Shown here: one piece after another, positions 42,176 to 51,904 of the stretch
How positions within the stretch are numbered: the stretch's first letter is position 1
How the letters are laid out: the number at the start of each line of letters is the position of its first letter
From: Fischerella sp. PCC 9431
GTDB lineage: Bacteria; Cyanobacteriota; Cyanobacteriia; Cyanobacteriales; Nostocaceae
DNA: 64,000 nucleotides
Reading direction: 5' to 3'
Assembly: GCF_000447295.1 (NCBI RefSeq)
Contig: NZ_KE650771.1
Location: forward strand, 5,328,147 to 5,392,146
Program-made: the position numbers and the translations under genes
The notes under the pieces: generated by a model
Database searches by the model: none
Told to the model about the DNA's origin: nothing
What the model saw: the letters and a program-made list of their open reading frames with translations, nothing else

Positions 42176-42877
42176 TTATTTATTTTTCTTGCCATTGATT
42201 GGTAATTCTATACCCAAAGACTGATGGAAATCTTCTTGAACTTTGCGAGTTAAGCGACGGGAAACTTGGCGAACAATTTGATTAAGTAAGCGATCGCCTG
42301 TAGATTGAACTACAGATTTGGGTAGTCGCTGAATAAATTTAGGAAAGTTGATGTAAACTTGCAAATCCAATTCCCACTCTACTGTTGTGATTTCGCTGGA
42401 AATAGTAGAAATTGAGGATTCTTGAATTTCTATGAGCTGTAGCGAAGAATTATAATCTACTTCATAACCAGGAGCTTGATAACCGGGAATCGGAACTGTA
42501 CGGATGCGGTAAACACGATCTTCGGGAGGAAGCAGTTCTAGACCGATTTTTGGTTCCACTTCATAACCAAAAGATCCAAAGCGACCAATTACCAAAGCAT
42601 AACCATTTTCTCCTAGTGGTTCTACTTTCATCGGTTCAGCACAACGGGAAAACCAACTACCATGATTATTTAAGTAATCAGCAACTGTGTCAGCAGAAGC
42701 ATACATTTCCATCCTGTCTTGATAACGGCCGCAAAATATCATTGTTGTGCCTACAGATTTCTCTATCTGTACAATCTCATTGTCTGCGATCGATGATGCC
42801 ACAGACAAAACAACTTCGGTTGATTCCAAGGACTCAAATGATTCTATAGACTGACATTCTTTGTTTGTCGAAAGCAT
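42176..42877 (-). CDS. DUF1997 protein
   Basis: A 233-residue soluble protein. The central region (MYASADTVADYLNNHGSWFSRCAEPMKVEPLG, RFGSFGYEVEPKIGLELLPP) is typical of the DUF1997 family of cyanobacteria and plant plastids. The C-terminal third (FPKFIQRLPKSVVQSTGDRLLNQIVRQVSRRLTRKVQEDFH) is helical and basic, which may favour membrane contact. The biochemical role is unknown. Confidence 0.85.
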   Translation of the reverse strand: MLSTNKECQSIESFESLESTEVVLSVASSIADNEIVQIEKSVGTTMIFCGRYQDRMEMYASADTVADYLNNHGSWFSRCAEPMKVEPLGENGYALVIGRFGSFGYEVEPKIGLELLPPEDRVYRIRTVPIPGYQAPGYEVDYNSSLQLIEIQESSISTISSEITTVEWELDLQVYINFPKFIQRLPKSVVQSTGDRLLNQIVRQVSRRLTRKVQEDFHQSLGIELPINGKKNK

Positions 42878-43051
42878 AAGATTTTTGTATAGATTTTTAT
42901 TTGTCTAAATTAATATTTCCCGACCTCAGTGCAAAATTTCGTACTGGATGTACATTTTGACCGAAAACTTAAAAATCAATCCTAAATTTCATCGAATCTC
43001 TACAATAGAGACAGAAATCAGACACACTAGTTTCCCAGGATAACGTAGAAA

Positions 43052-43711
43052 ATGAAAGCTTTTGTCGCAGGAGCAACAGGAGAAACAGGTCGTCGCATCG
43101 TACAAGAACTGACGGCGCGAAATATTCCCGTTCGTGCTTTAGTGCGCGATGTCGAGAAAGCAAGGAGTATTTTGCCTGGTGAAGTAGAGTTAGTTAAGGG
43201 TGATGTGTTAGATCAACAAAGTCTAGTTACTGCTTTGGGAGATAGTACGGTTGTTTTATCTGCCACTGGGGCAAAACCTAGCTTTGATCCTACAGGTCCC
43301 TATAAAGTAGATTACGAAGGAAATAAAAATTTGGTTGATGCTGCCAAAGCTAAGGGAATAGAACATTTTGTCATGGTTTCTTCTTTGGCTGCTTCGCAAT
43401 TGTTCCATCCTCTCAATTTGTTCTGGCTAATTTTGGTATGGAAAAAACAAGCTGAGGAATATCTGCAAAAAAGTGGTTTGACTTACACAATTGTCAGACC
43501 TGGTGGTCTTAAGAATGAAGATAACACCGATTCTATTGTCATGCAAAATGCGGATACCTTGTTTGACGGTAGCATTCCTCGACAAAAAGTAGCTCAGGTT
43601 TGCGTAGAAGCATTATTTGAGCCAGCATCACGAAATAAAATTGTTGAGATTGTCGCCAAACCAGAAGCTGCATCGAAAAGCTTTGGCGAGTTATTTGCAG
43701 GTGTGGTTTGA
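43052..43711 (+). CDS. NAD(P)-binding SDR-like protein (atypical SDR)
   Basis: A 219-residue Rossmann protein beginning MKAFVAGATGETGRRIV, with the glycine motif GATGETG at 7-13. VLSATGAKPS and VSSLAASQLFHPLN follow at the positions of strands 4 and 5, and YTIVRPGGLKNE near the C-terminal part. The classical YxxxK is not obvious, so it belongs to the atypical SDR group that includes Ycf39- and Tic62-like proteins. Homologues act as redox-responsive assembly factors or reductases. AGGA lies before the ATG. Confidence 0.8.
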   Translation: MKAFVAGATGETGRRIVQELTARNIPVRALVRDVEKARSILPGEVELVKGDVLDQQSLVTALGDSTVVLSATGAKPSFDPTGPYKVDYEGNKNLVDAAKAKGIEHFVMVSSLAASQLFHPLNLFWLILVWKKQAEEYLQKSGLTYTIVRPGGLKNEDNTDSIVMQNADTLFDGSIPRQKVAQVCVEALFEPASRNKIVEIVAKPEAASKSFGELFAGVV

Positions 43712-43973
43712 AACAAAATTTCATCGTCATTTGTCATTTGTTATTTGTCATACCCTGCGGGTAGACACAGAGTGACTTCCAAAGGTAGTTGCTAGGGCGT
43801 CTACACCATTTATAAAATCAATGACCAGTGACAAATGACCAATAACTAATGACCAATTATTCCTTGATGGTACAGAGCCAGCAGATTTATTATCTGTGGG
43901 ATCAATCCAAAATCTAAAATCCAAAATCTAAAATCGGATGACCAATTTTTGAAGGAGTCGAAATCTGAAAGGC

Positions 43974-44630
43974 TTGGAATTTAAAGGCGTTGAAAAATTC
44001 ATTGGGCCACTGGCTGCTTTACTAGTATTTGTATATTTATTCCAGTGGTATGTTATCGGTGATTTGCGATCGCGTCCTGATCCTGTATTTAGTACCAGAC
44101 AACCACCCTTAGTGATGAAAGGTGGTGATCCCTATATCCGCGCCTTAATGCGAACTATTTCAGCCAGTGAAGCGAGTGGTAATCGTCCCTACTCGCTTTT
44201 GTATGGTGGAGAACATGTTAATGATCTTAGTCGCCATCCACAAAAGTGTGTGACTATTATGGTCGGTCCTAACAAAGGTAATTGTTCAACAGCAGCCGGA
44301 AGATACCAAATTATCAACACAACTTGGTATGCGATCGCACCTAAATATCATCCAAAACCAATGCGAATGATGTTTTGGGTTAATTACAGTTTTGAACCAG
44401 AATATCAAGATCAAGTTGTGCATCGTTGGTTGAGTGATTCTCAAGTTTGGGGAGTAAATATTTCCCAGTTACTACGTCAGGGAAAATTAAATGATGTTTT
44501 GCGGCGACTATCTCCCACTTGGACAAGTTTAGGATATGGAATTGAAACTAATTCTGTGAGTCCTCTTTTACCTAAGATTTATCAGAAAATCTTAAAAGAA
44601 GAATTAAAAACTGTGAAAGCTGAAGGATGA
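43974..44630 (+). CDS. Membrane-anchored lambda-R-like lysozyme (GH104-type)
   Basis: A 218-residue protein. A short N-terminus and one membrane segment (about 13-30) precede a domain very like phage lambda endolysin R. The matches are ISASEASGN with the catalytic-type Glu, YGGEHVNDLSRHPQKCVTI, AGRYQIINTTWY and a C-terminal LSPTWTSLGYG block. It would cleave the glycan strands of peptidoglycan on the periplasmic side. The start is uncertain: a TTG at 43974 with GAAGGAG 16 bases upstream is the only candidate that keeps the membrane anchor. The anchored form suggests a cell-wall remodelling role rather than a phage remnant. Confidence 0.82.
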   Translation: MEFKGVEKFIGPLAALLVFVYLFQWYVIGDLRSRPDPVFSTRQPPLVMKGGDPYIRALMRTISASEASGNRPYSLLYGGEHVNDLSRHPQKCVTIMVGPNKGNCSTAAGRYQIINTTWYAIAPKYHPKPMRMMFWVNYSFEPEYQDQVVHRWLSDSQVWGVNISQLLRQGKLNDVLRRLSPTWTSLGYGIETNSVSPLLPKIYQKILKEELKTVKAEG

Positions 44631-44652
44631 AGATTGAAGGTTGAAATATTAA

Positions 44653-45465
44653 CTATGCATTCCAAAAAACCTGAATATTCTCGACAAAAGCCTTTGGCTG
44701 TTCAAAATGAATATTATGACTAGCATTACTAACTATTTTTAGCTGACAAAATTGACATATTTCAGCCATTTGTTCATTTATCTCTACAAACTTCCGATCA
44801 TTTTCACCCACTAATAATAGTAATGGATTGGGATGAGCTTTGAGTTTTTCCCATAAAGAAGGCTGACAGCCAGTACCCATAAAGCGTAAAGATTTCGCTA
44901 ATTCTAGAGGATTGTTTTGTGTTCTGATTTCTAGCAAGTTTTGAAATTGTGGATGATTTTTGATCTTGCCAAAAATTGGCTGATGATACCAATTTATTAA
45001 AAAAGCAAGAAAATCATTTTTCTCCAGACATCTTTCTAGTTTCCTCGCAATTTGTCCATCCCGCTTGATTCTTTCTTGACGTTCTCCTGCTGTTTGTAAA
45101 CCAGGCGAAGCAGATTCGAGAACAACTTTAGTAAATCTCTGGGGAAAATATAAAGTGAGATATAAAGCTAATCTTCCTCCCATAGAATAACCGACTAAAA
45201 AGCATTGATTAATTTGTAAATCATCTAATAATTCAATTAAAGCTTGGGCAGTGTTTGTCATTGTGTAAGCATCTCCACTTCCCAAAACTTTTGTCTTTCC
45301 ATGTCCTGGTAAATCTACTTTCAGGCAACAAAAATCGTGTTTTAGCAATTGTATAGCTTCATCAAACTCATGGCTATTACCCATAAATCCGTGGAGAAAA
45401 AGAATTACCTGCTGAGTGCGATCGCCATCGAAAGAATAGTAGAATTCGTAATTTTCTATTGTCAT
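44653..45465 (-). CDS. menH: SHCHC synthase (MenH), alpha/beta hydrolase
   Basis: A 270-residue alpha/beta hydrolase with the oxyanion region FLHGFMGNSHEF, nucleophile elbow GYSMGGR, LESASPGL after it, and His of SNASHNIHFEQP. This combination matches 2-succinyl-6-hydroxy-2,4-cyclohexadiene-1-carboxylate synthase. In cyanobacteria that enzyme serves phylloquinone (photosystem I quinone) synthesis. It converges with the lysozyme gene (22-bp gap). Confidence 0.85.
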   Translation of the reverse strand: MTIENYEFYYSFDGDRTQQVILFLHGFMGNSHEFDEAIQLLKHDFCCLKVDLPGHGKTKVLGSGDAYTMTNTAQALIELLDDLQINQCFLVGYSMGGRLALYLTLYFPQRFTKVVLESASPGLQTAGERQERIKRDGQIARKLERCLEKNDFLAFLINWYHQPIFGKIKNHPQFQNLLEIRTQNNPLELAKSLRFMGTGCQPSLWEKLKAHPNPLLLLVGENDRKFVEINEQMAEICQFCQLKIVSNASHNIHFEQPKAFVENIQVFWNA

Positions 45466-46023
45466 GAAGAAAAAACAATTAAAAAAATGAAAATTTTGAT
45501 TAAGAAAAGCTTATTACATAAGATTACTTGATAAAAATCATTAACATGATTACAAATTTGGTTCTTTAGAAGTCGCTAACTGGCTTATCTGCTATGAAAT
45601 GCACTATAAAATAAATGCTTAAATTCTTAATTTAAAATTTGCTTGATAGAATAGGAGCGTTTGCTTATCGTTGATCCAGATGATGAGCGAAAAATTAAAG
45701 AAAACAGTTGAGTGAGGCGTATTTACCTAATTTAATTATGTAAAGATTTCCTCTGTCCTGGATTATTTCTATCTCACGATAGTTAAGATTTTCTTCCTGA
45801 GAGTGCAATCACTACAAAAGCATTCTAAATAGCAATGCTAAGTAAGTCGGTTTAAATAAGCATAACGCGAGTTACGAAAAGTAAACATGCAGCAAACCCT
45901 AACCAATAACAAATGACTAATGACCCATAACAAATGACAACCTCAACAATTTAGCTTAATTTGTACCGACTTACTAACAGATTTAATTGCGAATTCCTAA
46001 TAAAATTACAAAGGTGCAAAAAA
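45466..46023. other. Spacer upstream of the phosphoketolase gene
   Basis: A 558-bp AT-rich divergent region. Near 45895-45947 are AACAAATGAC / ACTAATGACC short repeats common in these spacers. An in-frame TTG at 45961 could extend the phosphoketolase N-terminus but lacks support. No RNA gene was recognised. Confidence 0.5.
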
Positions 46024-48465
46024 ATGGTAGCAACACCCCAAAAACCAACCTCTGAAGAAATTAGCTCTATTACCAGTTATGGTAAAGCACGGTCAACAGT
46101 TGAGGGTGCGCCCCTCAGTGCTGATGAACTCCGCAAAATGCACGCTTTCTGGCGTGCAGCTAACTACTTAGCTGTGGGGATGATTTATCTACGGGATAAC
46201 CCATTGCTAAAAGAACCTCTTAAACCCGAACATATCAAACATCGCTTACTGGGACATTGGGGTTCCAGTCCGGGGATCAGTTTTCTTTACACCCACCTTA
46301 ACCGTGTGATCAAGAAATTTGATCAGGACATGTTATACATCGTAGGGCCTGGTCACGGTGCGCCTGGATTCCTTGGTCCTTGCTACTTAGAGGGTAGCTA
46401 TTCCAACTATTTCTCTGACTGTAGCGAAGACGAAGAGGGAATGAAGCGGTTTTTCCAGCAATTCTCTTTCCCTGGTGGAGTTGGTAGCCATTGCACTCCT
46501 GAAACTCCTGGCTCTATTCATGAAGGGGGCGAACTGGGTTACAGTCTATCCCATGCTCATGGTGCTGCATTTGATAATCCCAACTTGATTGTTGCAGCAC
46601 TAGTTGGAGACGGAGAAGCCGAAACTGGGCCTTTGGCAACTTCCTGGCATTCCAACAAATTCATCAATCCCATTCGCGACGGTGCAGTATTACCGATTTT
46701 GCACCTGAATGGTTACAAGATTAATAATCCTACCATTTTGTCTCGTATCAGCCACAAAGAGCTAGAAGATTTGTTTAAGGGCTATGGCTACACTCCCTAC
46801 TTTGTGGAAGGATCTGATCCAGAAAGTATGCATCAAGCAATGGCTGCAACTTTAGATCATTGCATCAGTGAAATTCACAAAATTCAGCAGGAAGCTCGTA
46901 GTAGTGGTGTTCCCAGTCGTCCTCGCTGGCCAATGATTGTCATGCGTACTCCCAAAGGTTGGACTGGTCCCCAAGAAGTAGACGGACACAAAGTAGAAGG
47001 TTTCTGGCGCGCTCACCAAGTACCGATCGGAGGAATGCATAATAACCCAGAGCATCTGAGACTTTTGGAAGAATGGATGCACAGCTACAAGCCGGAAGAA
47101 CTATTTGATGCTAATGGTACGCTACTAGCAGAAATTAAAGATACTGCACCCACTGATTTAAAACGTTTGGGTTCAACTCCCTATGCTAATGGTGGTGTGT
47201 TACGTCGCTCTCTGAAATTACCCGACTACCGCAAGTATGGCGTTGAGCTGGAAAAACCTGGACAAATCCAGGTGGAAAATACCAAACCTCTAGGTGTTTT
47301 CTTGCGTGATGTTATGAAGGCCAATATGAGCAGTTTCCGGGTATTTGGGCCTGACGAAAACACTTCTAACAAGCTAAGTGCGATTTACCAAGCCAGCAAA
47401 AAGTTCTGGATTGCAGGGTATTTACCAGAAGATGCTGATGGTAGTGAACTTTCTCCCGATGGTCGCGTCATGGAGATGCTGAGTGAACACACGTTGGAAG
47501 GTTGGCTAGAAGGCTATTTGCTCACTGGTCGTCATGGCTTCTTCTCCACATACGAAGCTTTTGCTCATATCATTGATTCAATGGTGGGTCAGCACGCCAA
47601 GTGGCTAGAAATTTCCAATCATGTTAGCTGGCGAGCCAATGTTTCTTCCCTCAACATCCTGATTACTTCTACGGTTTGGCGACAAGATCATAATGGTTTT
47701 ACTCACCAAGATCCAGGCTTTTTGGATGTGATCCTCAACAAGACTCCAGACGTGGTTCGCATTTATCTTCCACCTGATGTTAACTCCTTGCTGTCAGTTG
47801 CTGATCACTGTCTGCGGAGTGAAAACTATGTCAACGTGATCGTGTCTGACAAACAACTACATTTGCAGTACCATGACATGGAAACTGCGATTCGTAATTG
47901 TACCAAAGGTATAGATATTTGGGAGTGGGCAAGTACAGATGCTGGTGAAGAACCAGATGTAGTGCTGGCCTGTGCAGGTGATATTCCAACTTTAGAAGCA
48001 CTTGCAGCATCGGTGTTGTTGAGAGATAATTTCCCTGACTTGAAAATTCGGTTTGTGAACGTGATTGATTTGTTCAAGTTACAACCGGATACAGAACATC
48101 CTCATGGTTTGAGCGATCGCGATTTTGATAGTCTATTTACTCTCGATAAACCAGTAATCTTTAATTTCCACGGTTATCCCTGGTTAATTCACCGCCTAGC
48201 TTATCGTCGTCACAACCACAACAATATGCATGTGCGTGGTTACAAAGAAAAAGGTAACATTAACACACCATTAGAACTGGCGATCCAAAATCAAATTGAT
48301 CGTTTTAGTATTGCGATCGATGTTATTGATCGAATTCCTAAACTCAAAGTAGCTGGCGCTCACGTCAAAGAAATGCTCAAGGATGAACAAATTTCTTGCC
48401 GTAACTACGCCTACGAACACGGTGCTGATAAGCCCGAAATTGTGAATTGGAAGTGGCCATACTAG
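46024..48465 (+). CDS. xfp: Phosphoketolase (xylulose-5-P/fructose-6-P)
   Basis: An 813-residue thiamine diphosphate enzyme. The ATG at 46024 with AAAGG is preferred over an upstream TTG. Signature blocks include [54 protein letters not shown] (ThDP/Mg binding) and a C-terminal [15 protein letters not shown]. It splits xylulose-5-phosphate or fructose-6-phosphate into acetyl-phosphate and the shorter sugar phosphate, giving acetyl units without decarboxylation. It is followed by ppk2-like and pgm genes on the same strand, but each has its own long spacer. Confidence 0.95.
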   Translation: MVATPQKPTSEEISSITSYGKARSTVEGAPLSADELRKMHAFWRAANYLAVGMIYLRDNPLLKEPLKPEHIKHRLLGHWGSSPGISFLYTHLNRVIKKFDQDMLYIVGPGHGAPGFLGPCYLEGSYSNYFSDCSEDEEGMKRFFQQFSFPGGVGSHCTPETPGSIHEGGELGYSLSHAHGAAFDNPNLIVAALVGDGEAETGPLATSWHSNKFINPIRDGAVLPILHLNGYKINNPTILSRISHKELEDLFKGYGYTPYFVEGSDPESMHQAMAATLDHCISEIHKIQQEARSSGVPSRPRWPMIVMRTPKGWTGPQEVDGHKVEGFWRAHQVPIGGMHNNPEHLRLLEEWMHSYKPEELFDANGTLLAEIKDTAPTDLKRLGSTPYANGGVLRRSLKLPDYRKYGVELEKPGQIQVENTKPLGVFLRDVMKANMSSFRVFGPDENTSNKLSAIYQASKKFWIAGYLPEDADGSELSPDGRVMEMLSEHTLEGWLEGYLLTGRHGFFSTYEAFAHIIDSMVGQHAKWLEISNHVSWRANVSSLNILITSTVWRQDHNGFTHQDPGFLDVILNKTPDVVRIYLPPDVNSLLSVADHCLRSENYVNVIVSDKQLHLQYHDMETAIRNCTKGIDIWEWASTDAGEEPDVVLACAGDIPTLEALAASVLLRDNFPDLKIRFVNVIDLFKLQPDTEHPHGLSDRDFDSLFTLDKPVIFNFHGYPWLIHRLAYRRHNHNNMHVRGYKEKGNINTPLELAIQNQIDRFSIAIDVIDRIPKLKVAGAHVKEMLKDEQISCRNYAYEHGADKPEIVNWKWPY

Positions 48466-48506
48466 TGGTCTGATCGCATTAGTTTTGATGAGTCGTGGGT
48501 GTTCAT

Positions 48507-48536
48507 ATCCCCGACTTTTTTAAAAAAGTCGGGGAT
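48507..48536 (+). terminator. Perfect hairpin after xfp
   Basis: The 30-base stretch is a perfect palindrome (ATCCCCGACTTTTTT and its complement) 41 bp after the xfp stop. The strong GC stem base and central A/T tract fit a bidirectional intrinsic terminator. Confidence 0.65.
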
Positions 48537-48883
48537 CTATAATTCCGTTCTCCTCAACAACAAGAGCTAGGAAAAAATGTAAATGAGAGCAAAAATCAAA
48601 GATTAGCTCATCAAATGAAAGATTCTTCTGTAACTCGTCTTCAAAAATATACTGAAGTCAAATCTGTACCAAAAGAAAATTCTACAAATCCGAGACGAGA
48701 CATATAGCTAAATATAACTATGACAATATTTTACAAATTTGTAACGCATATAATTCGGAAAAACTCTGCGTTCCTCTGTGTTGAAAAACGTTATGCTTTT
48801 ATGCAAAGGTGTATTTAACTAGCCGCTAGCGTGTTTATGTGGTGAAAAAATAAATCCTATTTTCAAATATTGAGTATAAAGTT
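48537..48883. other. Spacer between xfp and the PPK2 gene
   Basis: About 350 bp, AT-rich. The phrase TCTGCGTTCCTCTGTGTTGAAAAACG around 48765 is a common cyanobacterial spacer motif. No gene is evident; the promoter of the PPK2 gene is expected here. Confidence 0.45.
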
Positions 48884-49774
48884 ATGACTTACGCAGACTT
48901 CGTAACTCGCTTGAATCCCCAAACTATGCTTTTTAAGCCTGGTACAAAGATCAATATAAAAGACTTTGACCCAGACTATAAGAGTGACTTCCGAAAAAGT
49001 GAAGCCAAACAGTTATTACAATGGGAGGTCGAAGAGTTAGCGAAGTATCAAGATATGCTTTATGCTCAAGATACTTATGCTTTGCTGATTGTGCTTCAGG
49101 CGTTAGATGCTGCTGGGAAAGATAGCACTATTAAACACGTCATGTCAGGGGTTAATCCTCAAGGTTTTCAAGTGTTTAGTTTCAAAGCTCCTTCAGCTGA
49201 GGAACTAGATCATGATTATTTGTGGCGATCGTTCAAAGCTTTACCAGAACGGGGACGCATCGGGATTTTTAATCGTTCTTACTACGAAGAAGTGTTAGTG
49301 GTGCGTGTCCATCCAGAACTCCTCGCCAGACAAAAGTTACCTCCCCAGACAACAGACAAACACATTTGGCAACAAAGATTTGAAGAGATAAATAACTTTG
49401 AAAAATACCTTGTTAATAATGGCATAATAGTACTGAAATTTTTCCTCAATGTCTCAAAAGAAGAGCAGAAAAAGCGTTTTTTAAAGCGAATTGACCTTCC
49501 TGAAAAAAATTGGAAATTTTCTAGCGGTGATGCCAAAGAAAGGCAATTCTGGGATGAATATATGCAAGCCTATGAAGATGTCTTTAATCATACGAATACA
49601 GAATGGGCGCCTTGGCATATTATCCCAGCCGATCATAAATGGTTTACGCGCATTTCTGTAGCTTATTTTGTCTACGAGAAGATGAAATCTTTAAACTTGG
49701 CGTATCCTAAAGTGAGTGAAGAACATTACGCAGAACTATTAAAAGCAAAGGAAATCCTCGAAACAGAGGAGTAG
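48884..49774 (+). CDS. Polyphosphate kinase 2, class-III-like
   Basis: A 296-residue P-loop kinase with Walker A ALDAAGKDS at 73-81 and the lid and Walker B region GRIGIFNRSYYEEVLVVRV. The NRSxYE form matches class III PPK2 enzymes, which phosphorylate AMP and ADP from polyphosphate, rather than the DRSWYN form of class I. NWKFSSGDAKERQFWDEYMQAYED follows. The likely job is regeneration of ATP or ADP from polyphosphate. Its place between phosphoketolase and phosphoglucomutase suggests a dark or stress energy programme. The ATG is at 48884. Confidence 0.88.
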   Translation: MTYADFVTRLNPQTMLFKPGTKINIKDFDPDYKSDFRKSEAKQLLQWEVEELAKYQDMLYAQDTYALLIVLQALDAAGKDSTIKHVMSGVNPQGFQVFSFKAPSAEELDHDYLWRSFKALPERGRIGIFNRSYYEEVLVVRVHPELLARQKLPPQTTDKHIWQQRFEEINNFEKYLVNNGIIVLKFFLNVSKEEQKKRFLKRIDLPEKNWKFSSGDAKERQFWDEYMQAYEDVFNHTNTEWAPWHIIPADHKWFTRISVAYFVYEKMKSLNLAYPKVSEEHYAELLKAKEILETEE

Positions 49775-49940
49775 ATGAATTTGAACAAGGGAGAGTGTGG
49801 GAAGTGTGGGAGAAAAATTACCCGATCCCCGATCCCTGATCCCCGTTCCCCGCTCTTATCTTCTATTAGGATGGTTGTTTTGGCATGGTTTCACGGTATC
49901 CTGGACGTAGCCAAACCATAGGAGTATAGGTGGAGCGCCA

Positions 49941-51605
49941 ATGCAGACAACAGCAGCAGAACAAACTAATCCCCTGGCTGGCAAACCTGCTCCAGCCGAT
50001 ATTTTGATTAATGTTGAACAGCTTTTGGATCAGTACTATACGGTTCATCCCGACCCGAAGAATCCATTACAACGTGTGAGTTTTGGCACATCAGGTCATC
50101 GTGGTACTTCTGCCAATGGTACATTCAATGAAGACCATATTCTTGCAGTATCGCAGGCGGTTGCTGAATATCGCAAGAGCCAGGGTATTAATGGACCGCT
50201 ATACATGGGTATGGATACACATGCACTCTCGGCTCCTGCTCAAAAGTCTGCATTGGAAGTGCTTGCAGCGAACAATGTAGAAGTCTATATCGCCGCAGGT
50301 GAAGGTTATGCACAATACACACCGACACCAGCAGTATCCCATGCTATCCTTACTTATAACAAAGGTAGAACTAGTGAATTAGCAGATGGGATCATTATTA
50401 CCCCATCTCATAATCCGCCAAGTGATGGTGGTTTTAAATACAACCCGCCTTCCGGTGGTCCGGCGGAACCTGAAATTACTAAATGGATTCAAACCCGTGC
50501 CAATGAGTTGATGGCAAATAATAATCGGGATGTGAAGCGAATTAGTTATGAATCGGCGCTACATGCAGCCACGACTCATTATTTTGACTTTATTACTCCC
50601 TACGTCAACGATCTCGAAAATATTGTTGATATTGACGTCATTAGATCTTCTGGTATCCGCATCGGTGTTGATCCCTTGGGTGGCTCGAATATCGCCTACT
50701 GGCAACCGATCGTAGAACGTTATGGTTTAAATATTACCGTAGTTAACAACACCGTTGATCCAACTTTCCGCTTTATGAGCGTAGATTGGGATGGCAAAAT
50801 CCGTATGGACTGCTCATCACCCTACGCTATGGCTAGCTTAGTCAAGTTTAAAGATGACTACGATATTGCTTTCGGTAATGACACAGACTCAGATCGTCAC
50901 GGTATTGTCACCCCCAGTGTGGGATTGATGAACCCCAACCACTTTTTATCTGTAGCGATTTGGTATTTATTTACCAATCGTAGTGGCTGGTCTGCAACGA
51001 GTGCGATCGGCAAAACTTTGGTCAGTAGTAGCATGATTGACCGAGTTGGGAAAGAGATTGGACGCCAAGTTTGTGAAGTACCCGTTGGCTTTAAGTGGTT
51101 TGTAGACGGTTTGCTTGATGGTTCCTTTGGTTTTGGTGGTGAAGAAAGTGCTGGTGCTTCTTTCCTGCGTAAGGATGGCACTGTCTGGACAACAGATAAA
51201 GATGGTATAATAATGGACTTGCTTGCGGCTGAAATTACCGCACGTACAGGTAAAGATCCTGGTTTGCACTATCAAGATTTGACCGCAAAACTGGGCAAAC
51301 CATTCTACAAGCGGATCGATTCTCCCGCTTCGCCAGAACAAAAAGCGCGTCTTGGTAAACTCGCGCCGGAAGATGTGAAAGCATCTACACTAGCTGGCGA
51401 TCGCATTACTGCTAAATTAACCAATGCACCCGGTAACAACGCCGCAATTGGTGGATTGAAAGTCACAACAGAAAACGGCTGGTTTGCAGCTCGTCCCTCT
51501 GGTACAGAAAATGTATGCAAAGTCTATGCTGAAAGCTTTAAGAGCGAAGCTCACCTAGAGGAAATTTTGCAAGAAGCAACAGAAATTGTTGCGAATGTCG
51601 TTTAA
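49941..51605 (+). CDS. pgm: Phosphoglucomutase (alpha-D-glucose phosphate-specific)
   Basis: A 554-residue enzyme with substrate and Mg motifs in order: [19 protein letters not shown], the phospho-Ser loop [23 protein letters not shown] (about 153-175), metal loop DTDSDRHG, sugar loop [10 protein letters not shown] and C-terminal [12 protein letters not shown]. It interconverts glucose-1-phosphate and glucose-6-phosphate, linking glycogen and sucrose to glycolysis. GGTGGAG lies before the ATG at 49941. Confidence 0.95.
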   Translation: MQTTAAEQTNPLAGKPAPADILINVEQLLDQYYTVHPDPKNPLQRVSFGTSGHRGTSANGTFNEDHILAVSQAVAEYRKSQGINGPLYMGMDTHALSAPAQKSALEVLAANNVEVYIAAGEGYAQYTPTPAVSHAILTYNKGRTSELADGIIITPSHNPPSDGGFKYNPPSGGPAEPEITKWIQTRANELMANNNRDVKRISYESALHAATTHYFDFITPYVNDLENIVDIDVIRSSGIRIGVDPLGGSNIAYWQPIVERYGLNITVVNNTVDPTFRFMSVDWDGKIRMDCSSPYAMASLVKFKDDYDIAFGNDTDSDRHGIVTPSVGLMNPNHFLSVAIWYLFTNRSGWSATSAIGKTLVSSSMIDRVGKEIGRQVCEVPVGFKWFVDGLLDGSFGFGGEESAGASFLRKDGTVWTTDKDGIIMDLLAAEITARTGKDPGLHYQDLTAKLGKPFYKRIDSPASPEQKARLGKLAPEDVKASTLAGDRITAKLTNAPGNNAAIGGLKVTTENGWFAARPSGTENVCKVYAESFKSEAHLEEILQEATEIVANVV

Positions 51606-51639
51606 TTCTCATATTTGTGAGAAGATCCCAAATACAAAC

Positions 51640-51673
51640 AATCGCCGCCCTGGAGTAGAATTAGGGCGGCGAT
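51640..51673 (+). terminator. Intrinsic terminator after pgm
   Basis: AATCGCCGCCCT pairs with AGGGCGGCGATT, a 12-bp GC-rich stem with a 10-base loop, 35 bp after the pgm stop. It is followed by a partly T-rich stretch. The rest of the spacer to 51904 is AT-rich with one HIP1 site and no gene. Confidence 0.75.
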
Positions 51674-51904
51674 TATATGCTTTTCTAATGTAGCGATCGC
51701 TGCTAGAAATATTTTCTAAATAACTATAAATGATTCATAATTAAATAAGAATGATCCTTAATTTTTAAAGGTCTTATAAAAATTCCCAAAAATTCCAGTA
51801 CACATGAATAATGTTTGGAAAAGCACACGAGCGTGTGCCTCTAAAATTGAAATGTGTAGTCACTTTTTGAGAATCGCTCTTACTTTTTACTTGTTACTTT
51901 CTAA

